A DNA stretch of 64,000 nt from the NCBI RefSeq assembly GCF_050286925.1, contig NZ_JBFWFX010000006.1, forward strand, positions 1 through 64,000, read 5' to 3'. This DNA is from Caloranaerobacter sp050286925. GTDB taxonomy: Bacteria; Bacillota; Clostridia; Tissierellales; Thermohalobacteraceae. The position numbers and the translations under genes are program-made. The notes beneath the pieces are model-generated. The model was not told the DNA's origin. It saw only the letters and a program-made list of their open reading frames with translations, and did no database searches. Of the stretch, positions 1 through 7,370 are shown in pieces. How positions within the stretch are numbered: the first letter of the stretch is position 1; each line of letters starts with the position of its first letter.

Positions 1-64
<64 letters not shown>

Positions 65-178
65 AAACTTGTTCTTCAGCTATCAGCTGTTAGCTTGTAA
101 TCCTGTCTCCGCACTGTTCAGTTTTCAAAGACCAAATCTTCCTTATCAAATCTTTTTTGTCGGCTTTTGCCGCCGACT
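65..178 (-). other. rRNA operon leader with boxA-like motif
   Basis: This is the transcribed leader between the proximal rrn promoter and mature 16S. On the minus strand it holds a hairpin near its start (GTCGGC pairing with GCCGAC, about 155-175). Next comes GGTCTTTGAAAACTGAACA, the conserved leader element before Firmicutes 16S genes that resembles boxA antitermination signals. A short palindromic stretch (about 77-98) then precedes the 16S. No protein gene is seen here. Confidence 0.7.
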
Positions 179-184
179 CTTAAT

Positions 185-213
185 ACTATAGCAGATTTGT
201 TTATCTATGTCAA
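185..213 (-). promoter_or_regulatory. rrn promoter P1 (sigma-A type)
   Basis: Minus strand: -35 TTGACA (213-208), exactly 17 bases, -10 TATAGT (190-185). The predicted start is near 178, about 115 bases upstream of 16S. A perfect -35, near-perfect -10 and ideal spacing make this a strong call. Confidence 0.9.
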
Positions 214-263
214 GAACTTTTTTAAACTTTTTTGTTCTGCTTTTTTCCTCAACGACAAGAAAT

Positions 264-292
264 AATTTACCACAAAACTTTTAATTAGTCAA
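264..292 (-). promoter_or_regulatory. rrn promoter P2 (upstream tandem)
   Basis: Minus strand: -35 TTGACT (292-287), 17 bases, -10 TAAATT (269-264). It lies 79 bases upstream of P1. Tandem promoters are usual for Firmicutes rRNA operons. The -10 is a weaker match, so certainty is lower than for P1. Confidence 0.7.
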
Positions 293-336
293 GAACATTT
301 TTCACAATTTCATATATATCAAAAAGCCATATGAAT

Positions 337-380
337 CTTAGTTTTCTCTAAAGATTTGTCTATGAGCGTTATTTTTTCAA
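337..380 (+). repeat. right-end remnant of the ~200-bp palindromic element
   Basis: About 44 bases containing TTAGTTTTCTCTAAA and TATGAGCGTTATTTT align with the right end of the full elements at 6231-6428 and 53172-53368 (TTTAGTTTTTTCTAAA and GCATGAGCGTTATTTTC). Nothing of the central hairpins or left arm remains. It lies between the rrn promoters and the lysS terminator. I infer that it is a decayed copy. Confidence 0.6.
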
Positions 381-400
381 TCTATTAAGAAATATAACTT

Positions 401-446
401 TGTCAAAAAGCTCAAGCTAAGAGTACTTCAACTCTTAGCTTGAGCT
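401..446 (-). terminator. lysS terminator
   Basis: A perfect 16-bp inverted repeat (AGCTCAAGCTAAGAGT at 409-424 and its complement at 431-446) encloses a 6-base loop. On the minus strand it is followed by TTTTG. It lies just past the lysS stop and closes the greA-lysS unit before the rRNA promoters. Confidence 0.85.
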
Positions 447-458
447 AAATATAATTAT

Positions 459-1940
459 TTATTTATTTTCAATAGGCTTCATAGTTGGGAACAATATAAC
501 ATCTCTGATTGATGATTGATTAGTTAAAATCATAATCAATCTATCTATACCTATACCTAATCCTCCTGTCGGTGGTAAACCTACCTCTAAAGCATTTAAA
601 AAGTCAGTATCCATCATATGAGCTTCATCGTCACCTGCTTCTCTTTGTTTTAATTGTTCAATAAATCTCTGTCTCTGGTCTATTGGGTCGTTTAATTCAG
701 AAAACGCATTAGCTATCTCCCATGTATTAATAAATGCTTCAAATCTATTAGTAATTCTTGGGTCATCAGGATTTCTCTTAGCTAATGGTGATACCTCTAC
801 TGGATGATGTGTAATAAAAGTAGGTTGAACTAAATGTTTCTCTGCATACTCTTCAAATAATTCATTTATTACATGTCCTCTAGTCATTCCTGGTTTTATC
901 TCTATTCCTTTTTCTTTTGCTATTTTTAATGCTTCTTCATCTGTGTTTATTTCGCTAAAATCTACCCCTGCATATTTCTTTACTGCTTCTTCCATGCTCA
1001 TTCTATTCCATGGTGGTGTTAAATCTATTTCTTTACCTTGATAATTTATTTTAGTTGTTCCTAACGCTTTTTTTGCAACATATGCAATCAAGTCTTCAGT
1101 TAATCTCATCATATCTTCATAATCAGCATAAGCCTGATATAATTCAATAGCTGTATATTCAGGATTATGCTTTATTGACATTCCTTCATTTCTGAACATT
1201 CTGCCCATTTCATAAACTTTATCAAATCCACCTACTATTAATCTTTTTAAGTATAGCTCATTTGCAATTCTTAAGTACATATCTATGTCTAAAGTATTAT
1301 GATGAGTAATAAATGGTCTAGCAGCTGCACCACCAGCTATAGTGTTTAAAATTGGTGTATCAACTTCTAAAAAGCCTCTATTATCTAAATACTCTCTAAC
1401 TGCTTTTATTATTTTTGACCTTAAAATAAATGTTTGTTTAACTTCAGGATTTACAATTAAATCTACATATCTCTGTCTATATCTTAAATCCGGGTCTTTA
1501 AGACCATGGAACTTCTCAGGTAATATTTGTAATGATTTGGTAAGTAATATGATTTCTTGGGCTTTTACGGAAATTTCACCTTTCTTTGTTTTAAATACTT
1601 CTCCCTTTACGCCAATTATATCCCCAATATCATAGGTTTTAAAAATTTCATATTCTTCTTCTCCAATTAAATTAACTTTTACAAAAACTTGAATTCTACC
1701 TTCACTATCTTGTATATCAATAAAACTTGCTTTACCATGCCCTCTTTTAGACATGATTCTACCTGCTATCGAAACAAACTTTCCTTCCATTTCATCAAAA
1801 TTATCAATAATATATTTACTATGATGAGTTACTTCATATTTTTCTATTTTAAATGGGTCTCTCCCCATCGCTCTAAGTTTATTAAGTTTTTCTCTTCTAA
1901 GTCTTAGCATCTCATTAAGATTATTTTCTTCATATGTCAT
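459..1940 (-). CDS. lysS: Lysyl-tRNA synthetase, class II
   Basis: Charges tRNA-Lys with lysine in the cytoplasm. At 493 residues it is the usual class II length. Residues about 55-150 form the N-terminal OB-fold anticodon-binding domain (FVSIAGRIMSKRGHGKASF). The catalytic domain shows motif 1 (FLEVDTPIL), motif 2 (GRMFRNEGMSIKHNPEYTAI) and motif 3 (GLGIGIDRLIMIL, about residues 460-472). The ATG start has a GGAGGTG ribosome site. It is 16 bases behind greA and shares its promoter, an arrangement common in Firmicutes. The stop is followed by a strong terminator. Confidence 0.98.
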   Translation of the reverse strand: MTYEENNLNEMLRLRREKLNKLRAMGRDPFKIEKYEVTHHSKYIIDNFDEMEGKFVSIAGRIMSKRGHGKASFIDIQDSEGRIQVFVKVNLIGEEEYEIFKTYDIGDIIGVKGEVFKTKKGEISVKAQEIILLTKSLQILPEKFHGLKDPDLRYRQRYVDLIVNPEVKQTFILRSKIIKAVREYLDNRGFLEVDTPILNTIAGGAAARPFITHHNTLDIDMYLRIANELYLKRLIVGGFDKVYEMGRMFRNEGMSIKHNPEYTAIELYQAYADYEDMMRLTEDLIAYVAKKALGTTKINYQGKEIDLTPPWNRMSMEEAVKKYAGVDFSEINTDEEALKIAKEKGIEIKPGMTRGHVINELFEEYAEKHLVQPTFITHHPVEVSPLAKRNPDDPRITNRFEAFINTWEIANAFSELNDPIDQRQRFIEQLKQREAGDDEAHMMDTDFLNALEVGLPPTGGLGIGIDRLIMILTNQSSIRDVILFPTMKPIENK

Positions 1941-1956
1941 TTAATACACCTCCAAA

Positions 1957-2433
1957 CTACCTAGTTATCTCTAGTATCTCATATCTAATAACCCCATCTG
2001 GAACCTGTACCTCTACTATTTCTCCTTTTTTTCGCCCAATTAAAGCTTCTCCTACAGGAGATTCATTAGAAATCTTTCCTTCATAAGGATCTGCTTCTGC
2101 TGAACCAACAATAGTGTATTCTATTTCCTCATCAAATTCTAAATCTTTAACCTTAACTTTAGTACCTATGCTTACTGTCTCTAAGTTAATATCTTCATCA
2201 TCTATAACTCTAGCTGTCCTTAATATCCCTTCTAATTTAGCTATTCTCTCTTCTAATTGCGCTTGTTCATTCTTTGCTTCATCATACTCTGAGTTCTCGC
2301 TAATATCTCCAAAAGCAAGTGCATGCTTAATTCTTTCGGCTACCTCTTTTCTTCTAACTGTTTTAAGATACTCCAATTCATCTTCAATCTTTTTTAATCC
2401 ATCTAAGGTTAAAACCACTTCTTTATCTGCCAC
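1957..2433 (-). CDS. greA: Transcription elongation factor GreA
   Basis: Rescues backtracked RNA polymerase by stimulating transcript cleavage. Its 158 residues are the family length. The N-terminal coiled-coil hairpin (about 1-75) carries the acidic tip (D43 and ENSEY at 46-50) that reaches the polymerase active site. The C-terminal FKBP-like domain contains SPVGEALIGRKKGEIVEV. The start is GTG with an AGGGGAG site. It is the first gene of greA-lysS and has its own consensus promoter and a roughly 115-base leader containing a hairpin. Confidence 0.97.
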   Translation of the reverse strand: MADKEVVLTLDGLKKIEDELEYLKTVRRKEVAERIKHALAFGDISENSEYDEAKNEQAQLEERIAKLEGILRTARVIDDEDINLETVSIGTKVKVKDLEFDEEIEYTIVGSAEADPYEGKISNESPVGEALIGRKKGEIVEVQVPDGVIRYEILEITR

Positions 2434-2492
2434 TTTACTCTCTCCCCTTCATGACCAATTTTATCTAATTCTGATGATTTTTGATATTATTT

Positions 2493-2535
2493 GTCTTAAA
2501 TAATAAGCACCGTAATTTTTTTACAGTGCCATACC
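2493..2535 (-). promoter_or_regulatory. hairpin in greA leader (possible attenuator)
   Basis: On the minus strand GCACTGTAA pairs with TTACGGTGC across a short A-rich loop, giving nine base pairs with one U-G. It is followed by the U-rich run TTATTATTT. It lies between the promoter and the greA start. E. coli greA is known to have a leader terminator releasing a short RNA. Whether this hairpin terminates transcription is inference. Confidence 0.45.
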
Positions 2536-2554
2536 CATCTTTTGTATGATGACT

Positions 2555-2583
2555 ATTATAATTTAGCTCTATAACATTGTCAA
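2555..2583 (-). promoter_or_regulatory. greA-lysS promoter (sigma-A consensus)
   Basis: Minus strand: -35 TTGACA (2583-2578), 17-base spacer, -10 TATAAT (2560-2555). Both hexamers are perfect. The predicted start is near 2548, giving a leader of about 115 bases. Confidence 0.92.
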
Positions 2584-2633
2584 GAGGTTAATAAACTTAT
2601 TTAGTTCAAATTTATATATAATTGCAATTTTGC

Positions 2634-3602
2634 CTATACATGTCCAAAAAACATTTTTCTAGCCTCTTTAAACCTATATCTTTTATTATTAATCTCAAGT
2701 TTTACCAAGTCTCTAAAATTAAACATTTCTATGCTTTGATAAAAATATGAAGGTACTTCTTTATTAAACTCATAACCTGATGGCAAACTTCTTATGTCTT
2801 GATTCCTTTTAAATATAAAATCAGTTATTATTACTGCTATCTTTTTCGTTTTATTTATTTCTTTAAATATTACTCTCTCAACACTAAAATCGAATATAAT
2901 ACTATTATCACAAATATCTAATACATTTAATTTCAGATTGTTATTCAAATTAACGATTATACTGTATTTATTCAACTTTTTAATAGGTTTTATTGTTGTA
3001 TATATAGAAAGCCCAATTTCATTTAGAATATAATCCGCCAATTCAACAACAAACTCTTTATCTTCTCCTAAAACTGTAATATATTTAAATTCCCTTGCAA
3101 TTTCAAAGACCATATTCCTGCTTACATCAGTACTATCGCTAATAATAAGAATCTCTTTGTCCTTAAATAAATTATATTTATCCTTAAGCAATTTTTTTAA
3201 AGCATATATTATCATTTTGCATTTCAAATCTCTACCATCACATACCTTAATATTATATTCTTGTTGAATAGATTTGATACTCTCACTATCAAGCAAATCA
3301 ATTCTATATAAAAAAATTTTATCTATATCTTCTAAATTTAAATAATTAATACTATTAACTATTCTCTCAGCAATCTCTCTATAGTTATCATCTCTATCTT
3401 CAAGAAAAATCCCTACTCCATATCCTTTTACTTCATTATTATCATTTATATATTTACATACAACTTTAGGTTTTATTTTTTTTTCTAGATTTAATAATAT
3501 TCTATCAGGAATAACTTTTATTATTCCTCTTTTAATAGATTTTCTATAATACTGTGGTTCTAAAATATAAATCCATTTACCCTGCCATATGATCCCCCCC
3601 AT
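2634..3602 (-). CDS. Protein of unknown function in HTH / quinate-dehydrogenase-like cluster
   Basis: A 322-residue protein I do not recognise. It has no signal peptide or membrane segment and should be cytoplasmic. Residues about 150-180 (KEILIISDSTDVSRNMVF) look like a beta-strand, turn and helix of an alpha/beta nucleotide-binding fold, but no GxGxxG is present. The C-terminal third is rich in beta-type sequence. It starts 5 bases after the quinate-dehydrogenase-like gene and is almost certainly cotranscribed with it. The ATG lies unusually far (about 16 bases) from the nearest G-rich ribosome site, so the start is uncertain. Function unknown. Confidence 0.75.
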   Translation of the reverse strand: MGGIIWQGKWIYILEPQYYRKSIKRGIIKVIPDRILLNLEKKIKPKVVCKYINDNNEVKGYGVGIFLEDRDDNYREIAERIVNSINYLNLEDIDKIFLYRIDLLDSESIKSIQQEYNIKVCDGRDLKCKMIIYALKKLLKDKYNLFKDKEILIISDSTDVSRNMVFEIAREFKYITVLGEDKEFVVELADYILNEIGLSIYTTIKPIKKLNKYSIIVNLNNNLKLNVLDICDNSIIFDFSVERVIFKEINKTKKIAVIITDFIFKRNQDIRSLPSGYEFNKEVPSYFYQSIEMFNFRDLVKLEINNKRYRFKEARKMFFGHV

Positions 3603-3607
3603 AAATA

Positions 3608-4534
3608 TTAAACTGAAACCCCCCGCGCATCATTTAAATACTCTATTCTTGGTTTGAAATCTAGAGTATCTAAAGCCTTATCAAAGTCTTCACTAGTCAT
3701 TTCATCAGGTTTTTTCCCTAAGAAAGCAACTATCATAGCTTCCATTACATTTGTACCAAATGATCTACCTTCAAATTCAGGAGTAGTAGTTATCAATATC
3801 TTAACTCCTCTGTTTTTCATATCATCTATATCATATGAAGTTACTGTATTTGTTATTATAATCTTTCCTTCCATATTTTTTGGCATATATCTTTTTATAT
3901 AATTAAAATCACCAGCTATTATATCTGCTTCGTAGTAGTATTTGGAAAATCTACTATCAACAGATTTGTTTTGTTTTTGCCCTGTAGGATATAACATTTC
4001 AAATGGCATCTTAACAGCTATAGGTGCAATTACTCTTGCTATATTATATAATGTATTATATGATTTGATTTTTACAGGTATTCCTAAAGCAAATATGGCA
4101 TCTCCATAAACTACATCGCTGCCAGCTTCTTGAAAAGCCTCAGCCATACCGTATCTATCAAGTGCTGATGTAATAAGAACTTTTTTATCTTTCAATTTAA
4201 TAATATTATTTTCGTTTATATATCTTATAGCTCTTCTCTCTAGAGTATTTTTTAGAAAAGTACCATCTAGCATTGGAGTTTTTTTGGCAGCCGCTTTAAT
4301 TGGAAGTGAGTCTTTTATTATGTACCTTTTATCTTTGCAAGTTAAATAAATATCTATTCCGCCCATTCCAAAAGCATCAACCTTACCGTCTAATTCCTTA
4401 ATTAATTCTATAGCTTTATCTCTGTCACCATCTGTACCAATTCTTTCTATTATAAAATCCTCACCAAAAATATTAACCTTAACCTTATGATTTCTTTTAG
4501 ATGAACCCAAACTGACACTTACAACTCTCTTCAA
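3608..4534 (-). CDS. 'Quinate 5-dehydrogenase'-like protein
   Basis: 308 residues. From memory, homologues in clostridial genomes carry the name quinate 5-dehydrogenase, but I know of no experimental support and the activity should be treated as unproven. The N-terminus (VVSVSLGSSKRNHKV) and GMGGIDIYL motif are distinctive. Residues about 115-150 (KKVLITSALDRYGMAEAFQEAG) read like a Rossmann-type segment, and SFGTNVMEAMIVA is a strongly conserved-looking block. The TTG start has an AGGGGGT site that overlaps the end of the HTH gene. It is the middle gene of a three-gene unit. There are no shikimate or quinate genes nearby. Confidence 0.7.
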   Translation of the reverse strand: MKRVVSVSLGSSKRNHKVKVNIFGEDFIIERIGTDGDRDKAIELIKELDGKVDAFGMGGIDIYLTCKDKRYIIKDSLPIKAAAKKTPMLDGTFLKNTLERRAIRYINENNIIKLKDKKVLITSALDRYGMAEAFQEAGSDVVYGDAIFALGIPVKIKSYNTLYNIARVIAPIAVKMPFEMLYPTGQKQNKSVDSRFSKYYYEADIIAGDFNYIKRYMPKNMEGKIIITNTVTSYDIDDMKNRGVKILITTTPEFEGRSFGTNVMEAMIVAFLGKKPDEMTSEDFDKALDTLDFKPRIEYLNDARGVSV

Positions 4535-4539
4535 AATAT

Positions 4540-5073
4540 TTACCCCCTGTCTTTAACTAATTTAAGAATATTTTCTATAGCTTTCAAATCAATTTCAATA
4601 TCTTCTGTTAAAGGAGATTTGCCTATATCTATTGATATAATTTCTTTGTCCAACAACTTATGTACTAGAGAATTTCTCATATCAGAAAACAACGTAATAA
4701 TTAAATCATAATTTCTTAATTCGGCTATAATATCTAATACCTTATTAAACAATTCTAATCCACTTTTATCTTGTATAAAGTTCCATCGTTCTTCTTCTGA
4801 CATTAAAAAAATATATTCAACACCATATTTTAAACAGATATTTTCTAATTCCTCTTTATTCTTTATCGGAAATCCAATTAAAGCCACACTCTTTCCCTTT
4901 CTTATCTCCCCTAATCTTTCTAGTCTAGAAATAAATGTTCTATGAATTCCCAAAATATCTGCAACTTCCTGCTGTGATTTACCTCTTATTCTTAATTCAA
5001 TAATTCTATCAATATTTCTATATATTTTATTTATATCTATTACCTTATCTCCAATTCTAATAATATCCAACAC
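4540..5073 (-). CDS. HTH transcriptional regulator of the cluster
   Basis: The N-terminal half contains a helix-turn-helix (KSQQEVADILGIHRTFISRLERLG). The C-terminal half is an alpha/beta domain (SVALIGFPIKNKEELENICL) that could bind a ligand or partner. An upstream ATG exists at 5130, but GGGGGAGGT sits right before GTG (5073) and TTG (5070), so translation very likely begins there, giving about 177 residues. A perfect palindrome TTGTGCACAA lies directly upstream of the ribosome site and is a candidate operator. The gene leads the three-gene cluster. The effector is unknown. Confidence 0.78.
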   Translation of the reverse strand: MLDIIRIGDKVIDINKIYRNIDRIIELRIRGKSQQEVADILGIHRTFISRLERLGEIRKGKSVALIGFPIKNKEELENICLKYGVEYIFLMSEEERWNFIQDKSGLELFNKVLDIIAELRNYDLIITLFSDMRNSLVHKLLDKEIISIDIGKSPLTEDIEIDLKAIENILKLVKDRG

Positions 5074-5091
5074 CCTACCTCCCCCGTCTGT

Positions 5092-5103
5092 ATTGTGCAC
5101 AAC
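5092..5103. promoter_or_regulatory. candidate operator palindrome before HTH gene
   Basis: ATTGTGCACAAC contains the perfect 10-bp palindrome TTGTGCACAA, about 10 bases upstream of the GGGGGAGGT ribosome site of the regulator gene. Autoregulation by the encoded HTH protein is inference from position and symmetry. Confidence 0.4.
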
Positions 5104-5149
5104 ATTGAGCTCATACTTATATATTACCATTTTATATAATTTTTATAAA

Positions 5150-5180
5150 GGAAAAAGATGGCTAAGTCTTTAACCATCTT
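5150..5180 (-). terminator. dusB terminator
   Basis: AAGATGG (5155-5161) pairs with CCATCTT (5174-5180). On the minus strand the stem is followed by a T run (TTTTTCC). It overlaps the dusB stop codon, a habit seen throughout this window. Confidence 0.85.
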
Positions 5181-6147
5181 ATAACCTCTCCAAATATTTA
5201 TTTAATACATCTATAATTTCATCTTTGTTATCAATAGTATTTATCCTTCTTCTCATATCTGATGCATTGCTCATGCCTTTAATATACCACCCAATATGTT
5301 TTCTCATCTCTCTAACTGCAATTTTTTCTCCCTTTAAGCTAGTTAACAACTCAAGATGCCTTATAGCCATATCTATTTTCTCGCGATTCGTTGGCGGTGG
5401 TATTTCCTCTCCATTTTTAATAAGTGCTACAGTTCTTTTAAAAATCCAAGGGTTTCCCTGACTTCCTCTTCCTATCATTACTCCATCACAACCTGTATAA
5501 TCAATCATTCTCTTAGCATCTTCAGGAGTAAAAATATCTCCATTGCCTACAACCGGAATTGATACATTGTTTTTAACTTCTCTAATTATATCCCAGTTTG
5601 CCTTTCCAGAATAAAATTGTTCTCTAGTTCTACCATGTATAACTACTAAAGATGCACCTTCATCTTCAATAATCTTAGCTATTTCTACTGCATTTATATT
5701 TTTTTCGTCCCATCCCATTCTTATTTTCACAGTAACAGGCTTATTTGACGCTTTAACAACAGCTCTTACAATTTGTCTAACTATCTTCGGTTCCTTTAAT
5801 AAAGCACTTCCATCTCCATTTTTAACTATTTTTGGTGCAGGGCATCCCATATTTATATCAATAATATCAATATCATCTCGTTTATTTAATACCGATGATA
5901 CCACATGAGCCATAATATCTGGTTCATGCCCAAATATCTGCAATGCTATCGGCCTTTCATTTTCATCTATTTTCATTAGTTCGTATGTTTTCTTATCTTC
6001 ATAGTAAAGGCCTTTTGAGCTTATCATTTCACTATAAACAAGACCTGCGCCTAATTCACTACAAATCAATCTAAATGCCATATCTGTAATACCTGCCATA
6101 GGTGCAAGAAAAACATTATTTTTCGTCTCAACATTCCCTATCCTCAC
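5179..6147 (-). CDS. dusB: tRNA-dihydrouridine synthase, DusB type
   Basis: An FMN enzyme that reduces uridines in tRNA D-loops. 322 residues. The TIM barrel starts with APMAGITD (15-22). The catalytic cysteine is C102 in DINMGCPAPKIVKNGDGSAL. Further conserved blocks are KIRMGW, VIHGRTREQFYSG and GVMIGRGSQGNPWIF. The start is GTG with GAGGTG upstream. In B. subtilis the equivalent gene also sits just upstream of lysS. The coaX-dusB gap holds a mobile-looking palindromic repeat. Confidence 0.96.
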   Translation of the reverse strand: MRIGNVETKNNVFLAPMAGITDMAFRLICSELGAGLVYSEMISSKGLYYEDKKTYELMKIDENERPIALQIFGHEPDIMAHVVSSVLNKRDDIDIIDINMGCPAPKIVKNGDGSALLKEPKIVRQIVRAVVKASNKPVTVKIRMGWDEKNINAVEIAKIIEDEGASLVVIHGRTREQFYSGKANWDIIREVKNNVSIPVVGNGDIFTPEDAKRMIDYTGCDGVMIGRGSQGNPWIFKRTVALIKNGEEIPPPTNREKIDMAIRHLELLTSLKGEKIAVREMRKHIGWYIKGMSNASDMRRRINTIDNKDEIIDVLNKYLERL

Positions 6148-6173
6148 TATCCCACCTCATTTCTTCTTTCGTC

Positions 6174-6199
6174 AAAAAAGTAGCCTTATTAGGCTACTT
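6174..6199 (-). terminator. terminator hairpin, distal copy (duplicate of coaX terminator)
   Basis: AAGTAGCC pairs with GGCTACTT (6178-6199). On the minus strand it is followed by TTTTTT. The 22 bases are identical to 6452-6473, so the coaX terminator exists twice, once on each side of the palindromic element. This copy keeps the long T run. Confidence 0.85.
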
Positions 6200-6230
6200 C
6201 AGGCTGTTAACAAACTTATATTTTTAATAT

Positions 6231-6428
6231 TTATGAAAATGAAAGCGAATGCTTGAAAGAATTTAGTTAAAAAACTAGGTGAAAATTTTTGAGAAAATCC
6301 GTAGGTTTGACAGGATGTCAAACCAGCATCCTACAAGACAGGAGGTCTTGATTAGGTGCGTTAGGATTTTCTAAAAATTTAAGCCTTTAGTTTTTTCTAA
6401 ATTCATCCGCATGAGCGTCATTTTCATA
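6231..6428. repeat. ~200-bp imperfect palindromic element, copy A
   Basis: The left arm (6233-6300, starting TGAAAATGAAAGCGAATGC) and right arm (6363-6428, ending GCATGAGCGTCATTTTCA) are imperfect reverse complements of about 65 bases. The centre holds two small hairpins: GGTTTGACA-gga-TGTCAAACC (6304-6324) and AAGAC-AGGAG-GTCTT (about 6335-6349). No ORF of note lies inside. It is about 85% identical by eye to copy B at 53172-53368 in the same orientation. It could be a miniature mobile element, a structured RNA, or both. Confidence 0.85.
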
Positions 6429-6451
6429 TATGTTTTTCAACAAGCTCCTCA

Positions 6452-6473
6452 AAGTAGCCTTATTAGGCTACTT
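6452..6473 (-). terminator. coaX terminator, proximal copy
   Basis: The same 22-base hairpin as 6178-6199. It includes the coaX stop codon (TAG at 6470-6468) inside the stem. Its T run is only three bases long before the repeat element begins. Confidence 0.75.
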
Positions 6474-7235
6474 GTTTCTTTCATATATTATTCTCAAACC
6501 TTCTAATGTTAATAACTTGTCTACTCTATTAATAGTTTTTGACTCACTTGCAATTAAAGTAGACAATCCTCCTGTACATACAACATTTTTTACTTTTCCT
6601 TTTATCTCTTTTTTCATTCGTTCAACAATATAATCAACCATACCTACATAACCATATATTATACCTGACTGCATGCTGTTTACAGTATTTTTACATATAA
6701 CAGTTTTTGGCTTTACCAATTCAATTTTTGGAAGTTTAGCTGCTTTTTGAAAAAGTGCTTCACTTGAAATTTTAATGCCTGGTGCAATAGCTCCCCCAAG
6801 ATAATCTCCTTCTTCAGATACTGCACAAAAAGTTGTAGCAGTACCAAAATCAACTATTATAGTAGGTCCTCCATACTTTTCATATGCTGCAACGGCATTA
6901 ACAATTCTATCGGCGCCTACCTGTTTAGGATCATCATACCTAATATTCATTCCAGTTTTAATTCCAGGACCAACTATAAGTGGTTCTTTATTGCAGTATT
7001 TTATCGACATAGCCTGTAATGAATACATAAGTGGCGGTACTACTGAAGATATTATAACGGCTTCAACTTCATTAAGCTTAAAACCATTATACTCAAACAA
7101 TTGATTAATAAGCATACCATATTCATCTGAAGTTTTATTTTTATCCGTAGAAATTCGCCAATATTTTAATAAATCCTTACCTTCATATACTCCTAATACA
7201 ATATTCGTATTTCCAACATCAAATACTAATATCAA
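6468..7235 (-). CDS. coaX: Type III pantothenate kinase
   Basis: Catalyses the first step of CoA synthesis, phosphorylating pantothenate. An ORF reaches 7268, but the family starts with MILVFDVGNTN. A TTG at 7235 gives exactly this and sits 7 bases after AGGTG, so 255 residues is the better reading. Motifs: DVGNTN phosphate loop, ISSVVPP, GADRIVNAVAA and DFGTATTFCAV. CoA supply fits the acyl-CoA chemistry encoded nearby. The stop codon is inside the terminator stem. Confidence 0.94.
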   Translation of the reverse strand: MILVFDVGNTNIVLGVYEGKDLLKYWRISTDKNKTSDEYGMLINQLFEYNGFKLNEVEAVIISSVVPPLMYSLQAMSIKYCNKEPLIVGPGIKTGMNIRYDDPKQVGADRIVNAVAAYEKYGGPTIIVDFGTATTFCAVSEEGDYLGGAIAPGIKISSEALFQKAAKLPKIELVKPKTVICKNTVNSMQSGIIYGYVGMVDYIVERMKKEIKGKVKNVVCTGGLSTLIASESKTINRVDKLLTLEGLRIIYERNK

Positions 7236-7370
7236 AATATTCACCTTCTTCTTTACTATTATATACAACTCAAATATAGTTTATTTAAATTTTAGCAATT
7301 TCAAAGTCTTTATTCAATACAAATTTAAAATTGTTAATATTGAATTAGTTTATAAGTAGCTCGATTAAAT

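Noticed and set aside
6200..6450. Riboswitch, T-box or CRISPR at the coaX-dusB gap
   Set aside because: The element is at the 3' end of coaX and recurs at 3' ends of unrelated genes. There are no direct-repeat/spacer units and no T-box or known aptamer motif was seen.
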